From: Paramacrobiotus metropolitanus
Taxonomy: Eukaryota > Tardigrada > Eutardigrada > Parachela > Macrobiotidae
Direction: 5' to 3'
Assembly (NCBI RefSeq): GCF_019649055.1
Contig: NW_026570223.1
Span: 3,720,001 to 3,784,000 of the forward strand
DNA length: 64,000 nucleotides
A model generated the notes under the pieces. The model ran no database searches, was not told the origin of the DNA, and saw only the letters and a list, made by a program, of their open reading frames with translations. A program made the translations under genes and the position numbers. Positions within the stretch are counted from its first letter, which is position 1. Each line of letters opens with the position of its first letter. Below, one piece after another: positions 39,801 to 51,912 of this stretch.

Positions 39801-40731
39801 CGGTAAACATGTCGTAATCTTCCGGCCTATTCTGGTCTTTAGCCTCCTGTCGCTTTCTGAGGAGGTAAGGATACTGCCGTCGGTCATTGTTTTCGGCATG
39901 GGCCACAAGGTGTCTCTGCTCCGTTGGAGTGAGGGCACTCATGGGCGTTAAGGCCGAATCTGCTTCCACCTGTTCGGTCGGAAGTTCAATGACAATTTTG
40001 GCCTTTGCCGGGACTGCAGGTTCTGGTGGCGGGATCCGTTCAACCGTTATGGTCATAACCGGCTGCTGAGAAGATGAAGTGTCCATCCTCTCCTTGTCCG
40101 GTGATTTGCCTGGCCGGCTCGGTGTGAACCGGGGAGGTGTTGGTTCTGGGGCCGGCATACTTGGCATTCGCGCCGGTTGTGTTGTGGCGCGCCCAGGAGA
40201 AGTCCGTTTTTCGGGAGACCGGCTTTTGCGAGGTGATCTCCTCGGTAGAGGAGATTTATCCCTCACGGTCTCATACAGGACGCGTTGGACGTCTTTGTCC
40301 AAGTCTTCTTCGTCCTCGCTGGACAGAACGCCGTAGTAGGCTGCCGGGAATTGAGGAATTTCCTCATCACTTTGGACCTCCTCCGGTGGGAGTTGGTCTT
40401 CCACTGGTTGGCCCGGTCTTGGGCGTGGTTCCACTGTCCAAGCTCTTGGGTTGATATGTGGCCCTCGGATGTATATCGCGTGTTCGATGATTTCGCCAGG
40501 CAGTTGGCGCTGGCGGAGGGCCTGGCTTTTGCTTCGCATAGCCATAAGTCTTCGGATGAGGATGTTCCGTTCTTGGACCAATAACTGACAGCTCCGGTTG
40601 GTGCGGTCAATCTCATGTTCGGTCAGGTTCGGATCGCCGGCGCGTATCCGCTGGCGCATGTCCTCTTCCGTGAGGTTTAAGCGAAGATCAACTTCTATGA
40701 TCTCGCTGACCAGTTCGTTATGCGGGTCCAT
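36891..40731 (-). pseudogene. Copy B ORF4, frameshifted
   Basis: Homologue of copy A ORF4. The first frame runs from ATG 40731 to 38620, the central block continues in another frame to 38072 (IGYLHDPRGS, VPGFIPQ) and the C-terminal part lies in a third stretch ending at 36891. The C-terminal block GWVYVKAALQAL...FPP...GLTRREI...PQLVD matches copy A well. Breaks are near 38650 and 38130. The ATG lies 30 nt after the ORF3 stop. All three conserved blocks are present, showing the gene was intact in an ancestor. Confidence 0.8.
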
Positions 40732-40760
40732 TTGATAATGGCTGGTTGGGCCCGGTGGGG

Positions 40761-43700
40761 TCAACCGCTTACGTTGCCTCGTTTAAGGCTCGTCCGTGCC
40801 GTTGTCCCTGATGGGATTGGCCGCTCCTCCGGTGGTGAGAGCACTTGGCCCTGTCCTGGGAACTTCTTTGGCGGTGATTTCTTCTTCTTGGTCGTTAGAC
40901 CGCGAAGAACCAAAGTTGGGTGGCTAGTCGCAGGCTTAAGTATGGGTGGCCCGGGCCTGGTAGGGCCGGGGCGTTCCAAGTCCATTGATGGGCCACTCCT
41001 CGTTGGAGGAGTGGGCCTGCGTCTTGGATTCAGTTCCAAGTCCATCGGTGGTCCTCTCCATGCTGGGAGTGACCGTTGTGAAGGCGGCTCCTCTGCCTCT
41101 GGAGGAGTCCGTTTCTTCCTGGTGAACCTGGGCGACTGTGGCCCTCCGGTTGTAACTGGGGTGGCCGTTCTTTCGGCTGGCTTTCCTCCGGTCGATTTCC
41201 TGTCCGTTGGACGGACGACCAAAGTGCCGCCTGAAGTATCGCCTTCAATTCGGTTTGGCGTGGGCGTGATGTCTGATGAAGCCGTTGGCTCATCGACTGC
41301 CATTGGACTTGCCGGTGCACCATCCGGTTGGACTGGTGCTGGCTCAGGTTGGGCCTGTTTCTCCGGCGAGAGCTCGAAAGTTTTATCGAGCAAACTCACG
41401 TCCATTTCCGTGTCCTGTGGTGGAATTTCCATGCTGACGTCGGCGGTAGCGGTTTCAGCAGTGTCCACAGGTTGGCTTAATGTTGACCCAGGCACGGTTG
41501 GTGCTGGGGCCAATGTTGGGCCTTGGACCAAAGTTGGGTCCGCCGATGTTGAGGCGACTGGTGCTTGTACAGTGGTCGGCGCCGTAGGCGCGGCCACTGG
41601 ATCTGGTCGCCATTCATTCACCGGGTCGAAGTCACCGGTGCGTTCTGTTGTCGACGGGCCAGGTCGTTGGACCTTATAGTGATCTTCGATGAAGGTACGG
41701 AGCCACCTTATAGTGTGCTCCACAACAACCAACGAATCGCCGGTAGGCATCGTGTTGTTCGGTGTGAGTTCCCTGAGCAAAGCTACCTGGTGGGATAAGC
41801 TTTGCTGCTGTTGGGTCAGCCGGACCACTTCTGAGTCGAATGGGCTGAGGTCCCGTATGCGGTTGAACAGTCGACGATATATATCCTCGGCGTCTCGAAT
41901 CAGGGTTCTGACTCGTATCGCCACTGGAATCGTCATTTGAAATGTGCCCGCGTCCGCTTCGGTTAATCTTCTTCGGCGCCGGGCTTCTTCCTCTTCTCGC
42001 CATTGGTCGTAGAGGTCTCGGCGGCCCGATTCAGTGGGCTCTGCCAGTTGGATGATGCTGGCAATGGCGCCGGTTCTGGAAGTGATTGCCTGAGCCGTTG
42101 TGGCTCGCATAATGAGTTCCAGGCGCTCCGCTATTTCTGGTGGCGGCTCCAGTAAGTGTGGCCTTGGTTGGGTTCGCCGTTCTGGCACGACCATATGGTC
42201 TGGCGGGGCCATTAATCCCGGTACGGGGATAGGGGCGGGCATTTCCAGCCATTCGATGTCGCTTTCAGTATCCGCGTCCGATTGGGACGGAGTAGCTGGC
42301 CGGCTAAATGCTGGTCCCGCTGCAAGTGTTTCGTTAGAAACCTGCATGATGCGCCTGTATCTATCTCTCAGTTCTTCCGCCGGTCGACGGTCTGAGGACG
42401 AAGTTAGGAGTCCAGGATGGACTCCGCGTGTCGCCGGCCCCGGTCGGGGTGGAGGCAGCACTCGTTCGAGTACTCGGTCAATTAGGCCGAGCTGGTATCT
42501 GCGGTTAAGGGAGTCGCGCGTTTGTGGTCCGGCTGTACCGGTGTCCAATGGCTTCTCCATGCAGCGCAACATGGCCTTTCGCAGCTGAATCTGATATGCC
42601 AGGAGGCGTTGAAGTTCTGCTTCCAAAGCGACTCTTCTGCGAATGGTTGCTATGTCCGTGCCGGTAAGGCCACAAACAACTGTGCGGATTTCTTCCGTTA
42701 AGGCCTCTGCCGCTTGAAGTTCACGGTCCAGGGGCATTAAGTCCAGGTTAGACCGTAAGTCATACGGGGATGATGCTGGTTCACGCTGTTGTGATCCAGT
42801 GGCTACTGCCGCGTCGGTTGGCGCAGGCATGGCCACTGGTGCGGCTGAAGTTTCCCCTGTCGTAGCGGTTACTACGACTGTTGGGTTCAGCGGCTGTGGT
42901 GGTGCCGATGGCGCTGGCGGCGGGCGCGCCGGTGGTATGGCACTTCTGTTCCGGAATTCGTGCGCCATCCTATGTTGTTCCAGCTGCCATCTCATTTCAC
43001 GGGCTGCCTCCAGCAGGGCCGGACCGGTTTGGTTATGCAACGGGAGTATTTCGTGCTGGGCCTACCGGAGTGCGATTTCATCTCTGAGTTGGCGCGCTAA
43101 GCGTCGGAACTCATCCTGGTCCTTGACAATCCGCATGACCAAATCACGTTGATGAGGGTCCTGGATGTTCATCCCGCGGATTATCTGCTCCAGTTCCTTA
43201 ATTGAGTTCTCTACTTCCGCAAGGTTATCTTGCAGAATGTAGAGTGGAGGTCTGCCATCGGCCAGTGGTTCATCCGGTGGCTCCGAGTGCAGTGATGGCG
43301 TCGACACCGGTTCAATCATGTCGTCGATGTCCGCAATTAATGGTGGTGGCGGCGATGACACAGGTTCTGTCGGTGGGACAGTCTGGTCACGCCCGGCCAA
43401 CACCGGGTTTGGTGCTGGCCCTGCAGTCGGGTCCGGTTCAGTAAGGCCAAGTTGGGCCGCCATTGCTGGTGGAACATCTTCTGGCCGGTGGTATACAGTG
43501 TATACGCCATCCACGAATACCCCTAATGGGAAATCGCGCATATCGCGATTACCCGATGTGGTCGGCTGGGATGGCTGCGGCTGTTCCGATCGGAATGCCT
43601 CAAGTCCCGGTTGTGGGGCTGGTATACTAGAATCTGACGGCTCTTGAACCGTAGGTTCAAGTTCTTCCGCAGACGGGTCATACGGCGGTTCGCCGTATCC

Positions 43701-44357
43701 GCCATAACCGCCGTAGGGCGGTGGATATCCATAAGGTGGTGGCGGATATGCCCACGGTGGTGGGAATCGCCACTGGTTCTGGTCCGGCTGCGGCTGGTTC
43801 GAAGGTCCAGGCGCAGGATAAGGCGGATATCCGTAGTACGGGTTGTAATATGACGGAGGAGGGTAGCGTGGCCTCGGCCCAGTATGGGCCGGTGGAGTCT
43901 GGACCGTTGGTCCGACTGCTACTGTAGTAGTGGCTGGCTGGTTGGCCGATTGACCACCATACAAGATTGGTCGCGGGCCTGTTGGGCCACGCGGCATATG
44001 TCGGACCGTTCGGCCCGACGAAGAGCTTGGCTGACTGCTGGCTGCCGCCACATTGACCAGGAGTCCGGTGTGGTCGGAGAATGTCCCTGGTGGCCAATAT
44101 TGCGGCGGGATGGCCCGTGGTGGCATGGGCTGACTCCGCGGTAGCGGTGTATCAGCCCGTGGTCCGAGTCCAACTGACATGTTGGCCAGCTGTTCAGCAG
44201 TTAAGTTAGCTCTGATATTCGGTACCTGAACACTCGGTGGCCGGTTGGACGACCGAGTGGAAGATCTGCCAGACCAGGATTCCGGTCTTGAGTATGGGTG
44301 TGATCGGCCGCTTCAGTCGGAGTCATCAGCGCGGTCGGTGCGTCTTCGTCCTTCCAT
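40761..44357 (-). pseudogene. Copy B ORF3 with two in-frame stops
   Basis: Homologue of copy A ORF3, about 1200 codons, starting at ATG 44357 just after two candidate acceptors (AG at 44374-44373 and 44363-44362) with a CTAAC branch point upstream. A TGA at 44315-44313 and a TAG at 43064-43062 interrupt one continuous frame. The N-terminus keeps NLTA and is rich in Pro/Tyr/Gly with several PPPY-type motifs; then come charged helical segments and Pro/Thr linkers. It is some 790 codons shorter than in copy A, mostly through fewer helical segments. Confidence 0.8.
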
Positions 44358-44670
44358 GGTTCTGTGGGGACACTGTTGCGAGACCAGTTACGCTACGTTA
44401 GACTCCTACCTAGGGTTAGTTTAGCGTTATAGGTTAGCTACTTCTAAGCTACCTATGTACGATAAGCAACCGATCCATTAAAGTTAAGGTTAGTTAGTTA
44501 AGATAGCGGGCCTGCAGCGTTGGCTGTGACCAATATTAAGGTTTAAGGCCTATTCTTAAAGTCCTTTAAATTAGGCCAATTAAGTTATTTTAAGTCATTC
44601 TGTCCAGCCTTATCAACCGTCTTATCCAATACGCCCGGTTGGAGCGTATTGGCCTTCTGCTTTTTGCTGG
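44358..44670 (-). promoter_or_regulatory. Spacer with splice acceptors between pol and ORF3, copy B
   Basis: No coding frame. On the minus strand the end holds CTAACG followed by CGCAACAG and CCCCACAG just before the ORF3 ATG, matching the position of the acceptor in copy A. Runs of GTTAGTT and AAGCTACCTA are shared with the copy A spacer. Confidence 0.6.
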
Positions 44671-46285
44671 TTAAGCTTTTCTCTGATTTTTCTCGACCAC
44701 AGTTATGTGGGTGAGAAGGTCTTTGTCTGCCTCATCATCAGCAACTTTGTCCTCTTCTAGGACCTGCTGAGCCGTAAGGGTTGCCTTCGGCTTTTTAGGC
44801 GACTTTGGCCTTTTTGGTTTTTCAGGCATCCTCTGACTTGGTAGACTTGGCTTAGGTTCTGGCTTGGACTTGTCAGGTGCGGCCGTTGATTTATCGGGTT
44901 CCGCAGGTACTGACTCTGGGTCGATGACGGCTAATGGCTGGTTCTGGAGTTTGGTCAAGGCTGGCGTCTCGAAGTCCGGTTTGGCCTTCCGAGGCCGGCC
45001 ACGGCCACGTTTTGGGGCCGGGTCTTCTGGTTGTGGTTCAGGCCCTTTAAGGCCAGGTATCTTCAGAGTCTTTTGCTGCTCTTCCACGAGTTTCTTGGAA
45101 GGGCCCTTTCCGGGCTTTTGCTTCCTTAGCAGCTTCTCAAGTTTGGTTGTTGCACCTTCCGACTCTGTCTGGTCTTTACACCGTCCCAACTCTGTAGGTT
45201 CAGGTTCGGCGTCGCCGCCCTTCTTCTTAGTTGAACGGGTAATTCGGCGACTTGGGCCGTCCGGGTTGAGGTACGGCTTCAAGCGGTCGACACATACGGT
45301 GAGTTCTTCACCGGTGTCTCGCTCTCGGATCCAGTAAGTGTTTGGCTTAGGGATTCCGAGAATGATGTAGATGCCCTCGTACTTGTTTGGATTGGTCGGG
45401 TCATCCACCATGTTCTTCAGGGTGACCAAGTCCCGCTTCTTGAACTCGGCCTGGGCCTTCTTTTTGTTGTAAATGGCCGCATCCCGTAGGAACCCTTCGA
45501 TGCGAGTTTTCGCAATTTCATGCGCCCGGTTAAGGCGCTGCTGCATCATCTGGACATAACGTTCGTTAGTCGTAAATGTTTCTGGGACGTTGGTCCCAGT
45601 GAGGACGTCTTGCGGTATGGTCATTTCCCGTCCATACAGCATGTGGTATGGCGAGAATCCAGTGGTTGCGTGAACGGCACGGTTCATGCCGGAAATCACG
45701 TAAGGTAAGGCCCGGTGCCAACGATGTTCGTCGCCAGCTCCGCCAAAGCCGCGAATTCCGTCCCAGATGGTTTGCATCTGGCGTTAGACTTGGCCTTGGC
45801 CCTCCGGGTGGTAAGCAGAACCGAACGTTTGTTCGATGCCGAAGATTTTTGCCACTTTGGCGAAGGATTTTGCCAAAGTGGATCAACTTCGCTGTCCGTA
45901 TTTTGTACGGACCATCCTTCCGGTGCGCTGTCGGAGGATGTTTCTGACGCCGATCTGGGGTACGTCATGTTCGTGGTGCGACGTCTCGCTTTCCCACGTG
46001 ATCGGTTGGCCTTGGGGTTAACCGAGACTCCGAAAATCGACTTGGTCGCCAGCTGGACGACTGTCGGTCTGGCCTCAACTCTAGGGCCAAACAATCCAGG
46101 CGCAACCTCTATGCGTCCTGGCATGGCCGCAACTCTAGGGCCATGTGGCTTAGTCGCTGGTTTGGCGCTAAACCTGAATCCGCCGGCGGCTGGGTTGGCG
46201 GCCGGTTCCGGATCCGGGGTTAATTGAACAGGGGGGTTAGTTATATCCGGCGGTTTTGGTTCCAGTAATAGGTCAGATGAGTTGC
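44671..46285 (-). pseudogene. pol: Copy B pol remnant: N-terminus joined to late integrase
   Basis: The N-terminal part (about 46285-45900) has lost its ATG. At about 45870-45900 it is joined directly to integrase sequence KVAKIFGI...HPEGQGQV, so protease, reverse transcriptase, RNase H and the first part of integrase are deleted. The codon for the catalytic Glu is TAA (45786-45784). Downstream the frame is open for 368 codons: GPY/F-like region and a Lys/Pro-rich tail with a clear AT-hook, KRGRGRPRK. A perfect 10-bp inverted repeat, CCACTTTGGC...GCCAAAGTGG, sits at the deletion join. This copy cannot make its own enzymes. Confidence 0.88.
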
Positions 46286-46331
46286 CGTTACTCCCTGACC
46301 TTAGGCGTTTCCCGCAGTTGGGCTGGCCCGG

Positions 46332-49300
46332 TTAGAGCCACTGCCATTTGCCGTTGGGCTTCAACTGCTGATCGGTTAGCGGTGGTAAGGCGGTCCTTTC
46401 GGTCGCGGGTGTTTGAAATCCGCGTGGCCCGCCGCCGCTTTGACCGTTTCCGCCACTTCCTGATCCGGTGGACGATCTGCGGTTGCCGTTCCCCCCGGTA
46501 CCCCGTTGTGGTCGGGCTCTGGGTGGCACCAGGCCGAAGCGGTTGGGATTTTGTGCCCCTGTCTGGTGTCCCTTCATGTACCGCTCGCGCCAATCCAGGA
46601 CCCAATTCCGGTTGGGATTGTCCTGGAGGTTCCGGTTGGCGTAGCCGCATTCACTGGTGTTGTGGTTTCCCCAGAGACAGAAGTTGCACGTTATGGCTTT
46701 GTCCCTGGCCCACCTTTCGAACATCCGTTCGATGCGGTCGATATACATGTCGTCCGACTTGCGAGCCTCTGCGGAGTTTTGTGCTTGGCTTTGGCCGGTT
46801 TGGCCTCCGCTGCCTCCTTGGCTCTGGTTGTTGCGTCTGGGGCCATTGCTGTTGCCGCCTCGCTTTCCGCTGAAGCTGGCGTTTTGGCCACCAGAGTATC
46901 CGCCTCTTTGCGTTCCGCCGCCATTCCCCAGGCCATAGCCAAAGTTACCCTGGTTCGGGTTTTGGCTGTAGCCTCCACCTCCGCCGTTGGGCGGTGTGGC
47001 CCCCCGTTGTGGGGAGTTAAGGTTCACAGCCGCGATGGCGGCGTATGATGGATCCACCTGGGGTTGTGGTGAGATCATCTGATGTGGGGGATAGTAGGCC
47101 GGCGGTGTTGGCTGACGAGGTACGACTTGGGCTGGTGGCGTCGGTACGGCCGCCCGTATTACCGGGTAATCTTGGCCCGCCTTCCCGTCGTACTGAGGCT
47201 TTCCTGACGTGAACTGCCGGATGTAGTCCCGAAATTCTGTCGGGGACTTCGGCAGTCGGATGTCCAAGGCGCGGCGCAGTTCGGGCTCTTGCACATTGGT
47301 TTTGAGGAAGTGCAGAGTCATGGTGTCGTCCAAGTTAGCGCGGGCCTGGAGAGTCAGGAAGTCGTCTTAGTATTGTTCCGGAGTTTCGAACCCGTGTCGA
47401 TAAAAACGGTGTGTGATATCACCCAGAGCGTTAGCTTGCTGGTTATTGTCTCCGTAACGATCCTGGAACTTCTGGTGCCATTCTTCGACCGTATAGCCAT
47501 CCCCTTCCTCTCGGTTCATTTGGCCCATGTACCACTCTTGACCGGTTTGGTCAAGGCCCCGTAGATTCGGCTCATGAAGTCAGGGTCCGGCTTGTTTAAG
47601 TCGGAGGACTGCTTACAGATCCGTCGGACCTGTGCAATCCATCCCTTGACCATGGTTTTGGCGCCGTCAAAGGATGGTATGGCGGTACGGTTATTGGCCT
47701 TGGCTGCGGCTTTCGCGTAACGGTTGATGGCCTCCAGGTTATTGAGTGGGGGACTGGCCCTTGGCGAAGGTGCAGGCGTTATCTGCTGTACCACCACTTG
47801 TGGTGGCGGCTGCAGTGCCTGTGACGCTGGGCCGGGGATATATTGGATGGCTCCGTTGGAAGCCAACCATCCGTATGTCCCATTGGGTAGTTGGACCAAT
47901 GTGGGCGCATTCTGGCCCTGGTTTGGCTGAGTAGCCGGTCCGGGTGGTGCCACGGCCGTTGGGCCGGCACCGGGTGGGTGGGGCACACTTTGGCCCGGGG
48001 GCTGGCCCGAGGACACGTTCTGGCCCGGGGGCGCACTTTGGCCCGGTTCTGGCTGGGCTTGGCCCGGTTGGGCTGCCGATGAGACAGGAGGGCCAGTTAG
48101 GCTTAGTTGGCCTATAAGTGGCATTTGCACCGTTGGTGTGCCACTTTGGCCTCCCATCTGTCCAAACGAGAACTTTGGGCTCGGTGGGTGTGGCCCGTTT
48201 GGGTCCGCGCCAGAGGTGTGAGCCTGACCCGAGCCAAAGTATGGGCTCGGGTTGGGGTTCAGGTTCGGATAAAGTGAGCTTGATCCGAAGATTCCGTGGC
48301 TTGGCGTCTGGTTCTGAGACGGCGGCTGGTTCAGGCCAAAGCTGAATGGCCAGGTTGGCACAGACGGTTGCGTGTGTGTCGCTGGCGTCACTACGGTCGT
48401 TGGACCCATAGTGGCTGAGGTAGTTGTCGGGACCGGTTGTGGCGGCACGGTTGGTGTCGCCGTTGAAGATCCCTGGTTGACGGGGCTCGAGGGCGCCGGT
48501 ATGGTTGGCCCACGAGGCGGTTGTCCCGTCGATGGCTCCGTAAGGAGGACATTAGCATGGTAATGCTGCTGGTGATACACTGGCTGCTGGTAGAACCGTT
48601 GGTCCTGCCGCAGCGCCTCGTCGACTTTGGCTTGTCGACGCTGTGTATCTGAGTCCGGAAAGGTGTGGTATGAGGGTGGCTCAGCGGACATCTCGGAATG
48701 TAAGTTCTCGAGATGCGACTTTTCCGCGTCTAAGCAGGCGTTCTCCGTGCTTAGATTTTCCAGGTCCTCGTTAAGTTCAGTGATACGTTGGGTGGCCGCC
48801 TGGTAGTCTTTGACCAGACTGGCGTTGTTGGCCTCCAGGTTGATGATCCGGTCATGTTGGCCCTGGATCACCAGTTTGGCTTGGGTGAAGGCCTGCTCCA
48901 ATTGGACAAAGTTTTGTTGTCCAATGGCGCTGTTTTGCGCCATCTGAGCCCGAGCCGTTGACTCGGTCCGGAGCTGGTCCTAGAGAGCAGCATTCTGCTG
49001 CTGGAATTGCACAATTTGTGCTTCCGAGTGGCGGGCCGTTTGGTCCCACTGTCCTCCAGGCTGGGTCGCTTGCAACGGAGTTTGGTAGTTCTGTTGCAGC
49101 ATGTTGTAGCCGTTGCGCAGGGCGTTGGTCTCGTCCTGCAGGTTGGCCAGATCGTCGGTTAGGCGATCGTTGTCGATTTGGAGACGGTCCGTCTCCTCAT
49201 CAGTTTGGTCAATGGTGACCCTGGCTTGGTGCAGGTCAGATTTGGCCTGGGTCAGCTCGGTCCTCGTTGAGGCGAGCAGGAATTCCAGCCCCGCCACCGC

Positions 49301-50471
49301 CACTTCTAGGCGGTGAATGTCCTTGTTGAGCTGGTCGCGCTCAGCATCGGGACACGGGGCCAACTTGAGTTTGGTCAACTCAAGTTGCGCCTGGGCCTGT
49401 AGGGCCAAGGCACGTTTGGCCTCGGCATCCGATTTGGATGCGAGGTTCTTGTACTTGTCGATCATATCGTTCATGTGTTCCTCTGCTGAGAGGGCCACGA
49501 CATTTGCGGCGACAAGCTATTTGGTCAGGTCCCGCACTCTGGTCCTGAGGACTTCGTTGTCCTCGATTTCCTCCGGCGGGGTTGCCTGGATCAGCTTGTC
49601 TGGACTGAATGTGGCGCGGCTTATGTCGAAGGCGGACTGGTTCAAGTCAATGCCTGCCGCGGTCCTGGTCAGATGTCCCAGGTCCAATGGTGGGAGGTTG
49701 GGTCCGGGCTCTGACGTCATCGGTTGGTGATGGCGTCGGTTGGTTCGAGCCATTGGCTTCGAACATGATTGGCGACTGACTCATGAGCGGTTGGCCCTGG
49801 TCATGTCCCATTGGACCAGGCTTTTGGCCTTGGTCCTGCGCCTTGCGCCCACCTTTGGTCACCGTTGGTGCCTCAGGTTGGATCTGGTCCGAGCCCGGTA
49901 GGGTTGGACTTGATATCAGATCCTGGGCCACAAGGTTGGACCGGGCCAAGTTATTGGCACCGGGTTCGACTGGTGTCTTATCCTCACCTGTGGCCACCGT
50001 TGGTGCCGCAGGTTGGACTTGGCCCGGACCAGGTGTGGCCGGTTGGTGCGCCAAGTCCCGAGGGACACTATTGGCCTGGGCCGAGTTATCGGCACCAGGT
50101 TGGCTGTCCTTCGGCGAGTTGGCCGCGGACAGCGCCTCGCGCGCTTCCAGGAATGTATCGTCCATGGTGGCGTCGAGGCTTTCCCCGCTTGTGTCCAAGT
50201 CGGGTGGCAGGATTTGTTTGTCCCGCCTTTCTTTGGCCTCGACCGAACTCGTTGAGCCGGCCGAGTTTGGCTGGTCCGGGTCAGCATCAGCCTGGCCGGC
50301 GGTGCGAAAGGTGTATCGCCCCGCCGCGCCGCGCATTGAGTAGTTTTTACCCAATGGCTTCTTGTAATCATTGGTCTGGCGCCCGTCCATAGGACTGAAC
50401 AATCTCCGTTGGAGTTGTTCATGGCTGGTGTATGGCATCACCTTGGCCAAGGCGCTCTGAGTTTGGCCCAT
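46332..50471 (-). pseudogene. gag: Copy B gag, interrupted
   Basis: Homologue of copy A gag from ATG 50471. Breaks: frameshift near 49700, TAG at 49519-49517, TAG at 48982-48980 and a frameshift near 47520. Segments kept are a coiled coil (49500-48650), a PPSY motif in AEPPSYHTF at the same relative place as in copy A, a Gln/Pro/Gly-rich region, a capsid-like region (about 47700-47200), and a CCHC knuckle CNFCLWGNHNTSEC. The order of parts equals copy A, but the protein is about 170 residues shorter. The ATGA gag-pol overlap of copy A is mutated here. Confidence 0.87.
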
Positions 50472-50626
50472 GGTAGTGGGACTTAGAAGTTTCTTTGGTC
50501 TTGGTCTTTGGGTCAGGACCGGAACGTTGGCTCAGGTCCGGATCGCGGGTCGATGCTGGTCAGGCGTGCTAGAGCTCAGGTTTAGCGTTAGCTTCCTATG
50601 GCCCTATGTTACGTTACTGACCAGTG

Positions 50627-50795
50627 TGACGTCACGTACCTAGTGGTCTTGCGATTAGCTCTACGTCACGAGTAGCGTGCCGTGAGCAAAAGTGAAAAAA
50701 ACAATATGACTCACTACGAGTCTTATAGCATTGGGAACTTTCCCGAATATGCTGATTGGTCGATTTTTATACGGAAGTAAACCACTCTGACGTCA
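50627..50795 (-). promoter_or_regulatory. Candidate regulatory module of copy B
   Basis: TGACGTCA (50627-50634), TACGTCAC (50662), TGACTCA (50707, AP-1 consensus), GGGAACTTTCCC (50733-50744), TGATTGGT (50753) and TGACGTCA (50788-50795). The kappaB-like and CCAAT motifs start exactly 20 nt apart, as in copy A. It lies about 155 nt before the gag start. Confidence 0.55.
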
Positions 50796-51156
50796 CGCGA
50801 CTTTTCGCGAAATTTCTGGCTGGACAAAATGGCGGTTGTTTTCGCCGAAAAAATTCAAGAAAAATCGGGGAAAATTTTTTCGAGAGTAAAACTACACAAT
50901 TCTAGTGCAGAATTTCACGAGGAATCCGAAAATGCAGGTTCTATGCAGATCGGTTGAAAGGTTCAAAAGTTATTGAATTTTAAAGGTTAGGTTCTATGGA
51001 AAACCCCGAATTTTTCGAAAGTTCTTCAAAAACCTACGACGCCACAGCAGGTCTTACCGGTCGGTTTTTCGTCCAGACAGTGCTGCTCCGTCGTCCACTT
51101 CACCCTCTTCAACCGTGAGGGCCGCAGCGTACCCGATAGGGCGCAATGGACAGTCT

Positions 51157-51340
51157 GCAACGTACCGAACGCAGTTTTTGCGCCGGGAGCCAAGCTGTGG
51201 GGGGTCTACTTATAGGCCGCGACCCGGATCAATGCAACCCGGTAGGGTGCTTATTTGGTCAACAGCGACGTACCGAACGCAGTTTTTGCGCCGGGAGCCA
51301 AAGCTGCGGGGGGCCTACTTATAGGCCGCGACCCGTATGA
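51157..51340. repeat. Direct repeats of about 70 bp in copy B leader
   Basis: Two copies, at 51157-51230 and 51267-51337, share ACGTACCGAACGCAG, TTTTTGCGCCGGGAGCC and TACTTATAGGCCGCG. The CCCGGTAGGG motif also found in the 3' region lies between them. Confidence 0.85.
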
Positions 51341-51514
51341 TTAAATCCGTCGCGTGGCAGGCTTCCAGTGAAGCCTGTATGATCAGAAAGATGAGGTCGC
51401 AGGATCACAGGACTACTTATAGTCGCTGTGGCAGGACTGCTTTTAGTCGCTGCGTAGTTCGACCGAGATGATGCCTCCACTGGGGTTCAGAGATCCGTCG
51501 GAAAGAATACCGAA

Positions 51515-51528
51515 CGATACTGCTACCA
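51515..51528 (-). other. Primer binding site of copy B
   Basis: The minus strand reads TGGTAGCAGTATCG directly after the LTR. The first nine bases match the complement of the 3' end of animal initiator tRNA-Met (ending CTGCTACCA). Confidence 0.7.
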
Positions 51529-51912
51529 TGTCAGATATGACACAGAAGCAGAGAGCAAAAAGGGAGCAAATATCTCTCCTTTATTGTGAAGCAATAAAGC
51601 AACCAACAAAAACAACCAACAGAAAAACCAATGCGGAAAAGCTGTGGTGAAAGTGGCTGCCAGCGAGAAAATCAACGTAATGCCGCGGCATGCAGCAGGT
51701 GAATCACAGCTGGTACCGCAAAGCATGGAATCGCTCGTAAGCGCTGGGCCACACCTCCAAAGTGCATAGCGACGCTTATTGGTCAGCGTGGACAAAGTAT
51801 ACGCTGACGTTATCAGCGTATATGAGCGGCACGAATGGCGTGGCCATAAGCGTGCGGGCGACAGAGCAAACCACAAGAGGTGTCTACCGCCTCGAGTGAG
51901 CGGTCTCTGACA
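51529..51912 (-). repeat. 5' LTR of copy B
   Basis: 384 bp, about 98 percent identical to 33110-33499. The AATAAA hairpin is kept although its loop differs. Confidence 0.95.

Larger units (their letters stand above)
33110..51912 (-). mobile_element. Copy B: complete but defective 18.8-kb member of the same giant family
   Basis: Two LTRs of 390 and 384 bp bound the element, both with TGTCAGA...TCTGACA ends, and a TCAT duplication flanks it. Order on the minus strand: LTR, primer site, leader, gag, pol remnant, ORF3, ORF4, ORF5, repeat-rich 3' region, LTR. The LTRs differ by about seven substitutions and two indels, about 98 percent identity, so insertion is fairly recent. Most of pol (protease to mid-integrase) is deleted and the other frames carry stops and shifts. 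It belongs to a different lineage from copy A: proteins align only in patches. Confidence 0.95.

Noticed and set aside
40720-41679. 319-codon plus-strand open frame
   Set aside because: Antisense to the Pro/Thr-rich end of copy B ORF3; no independent support.
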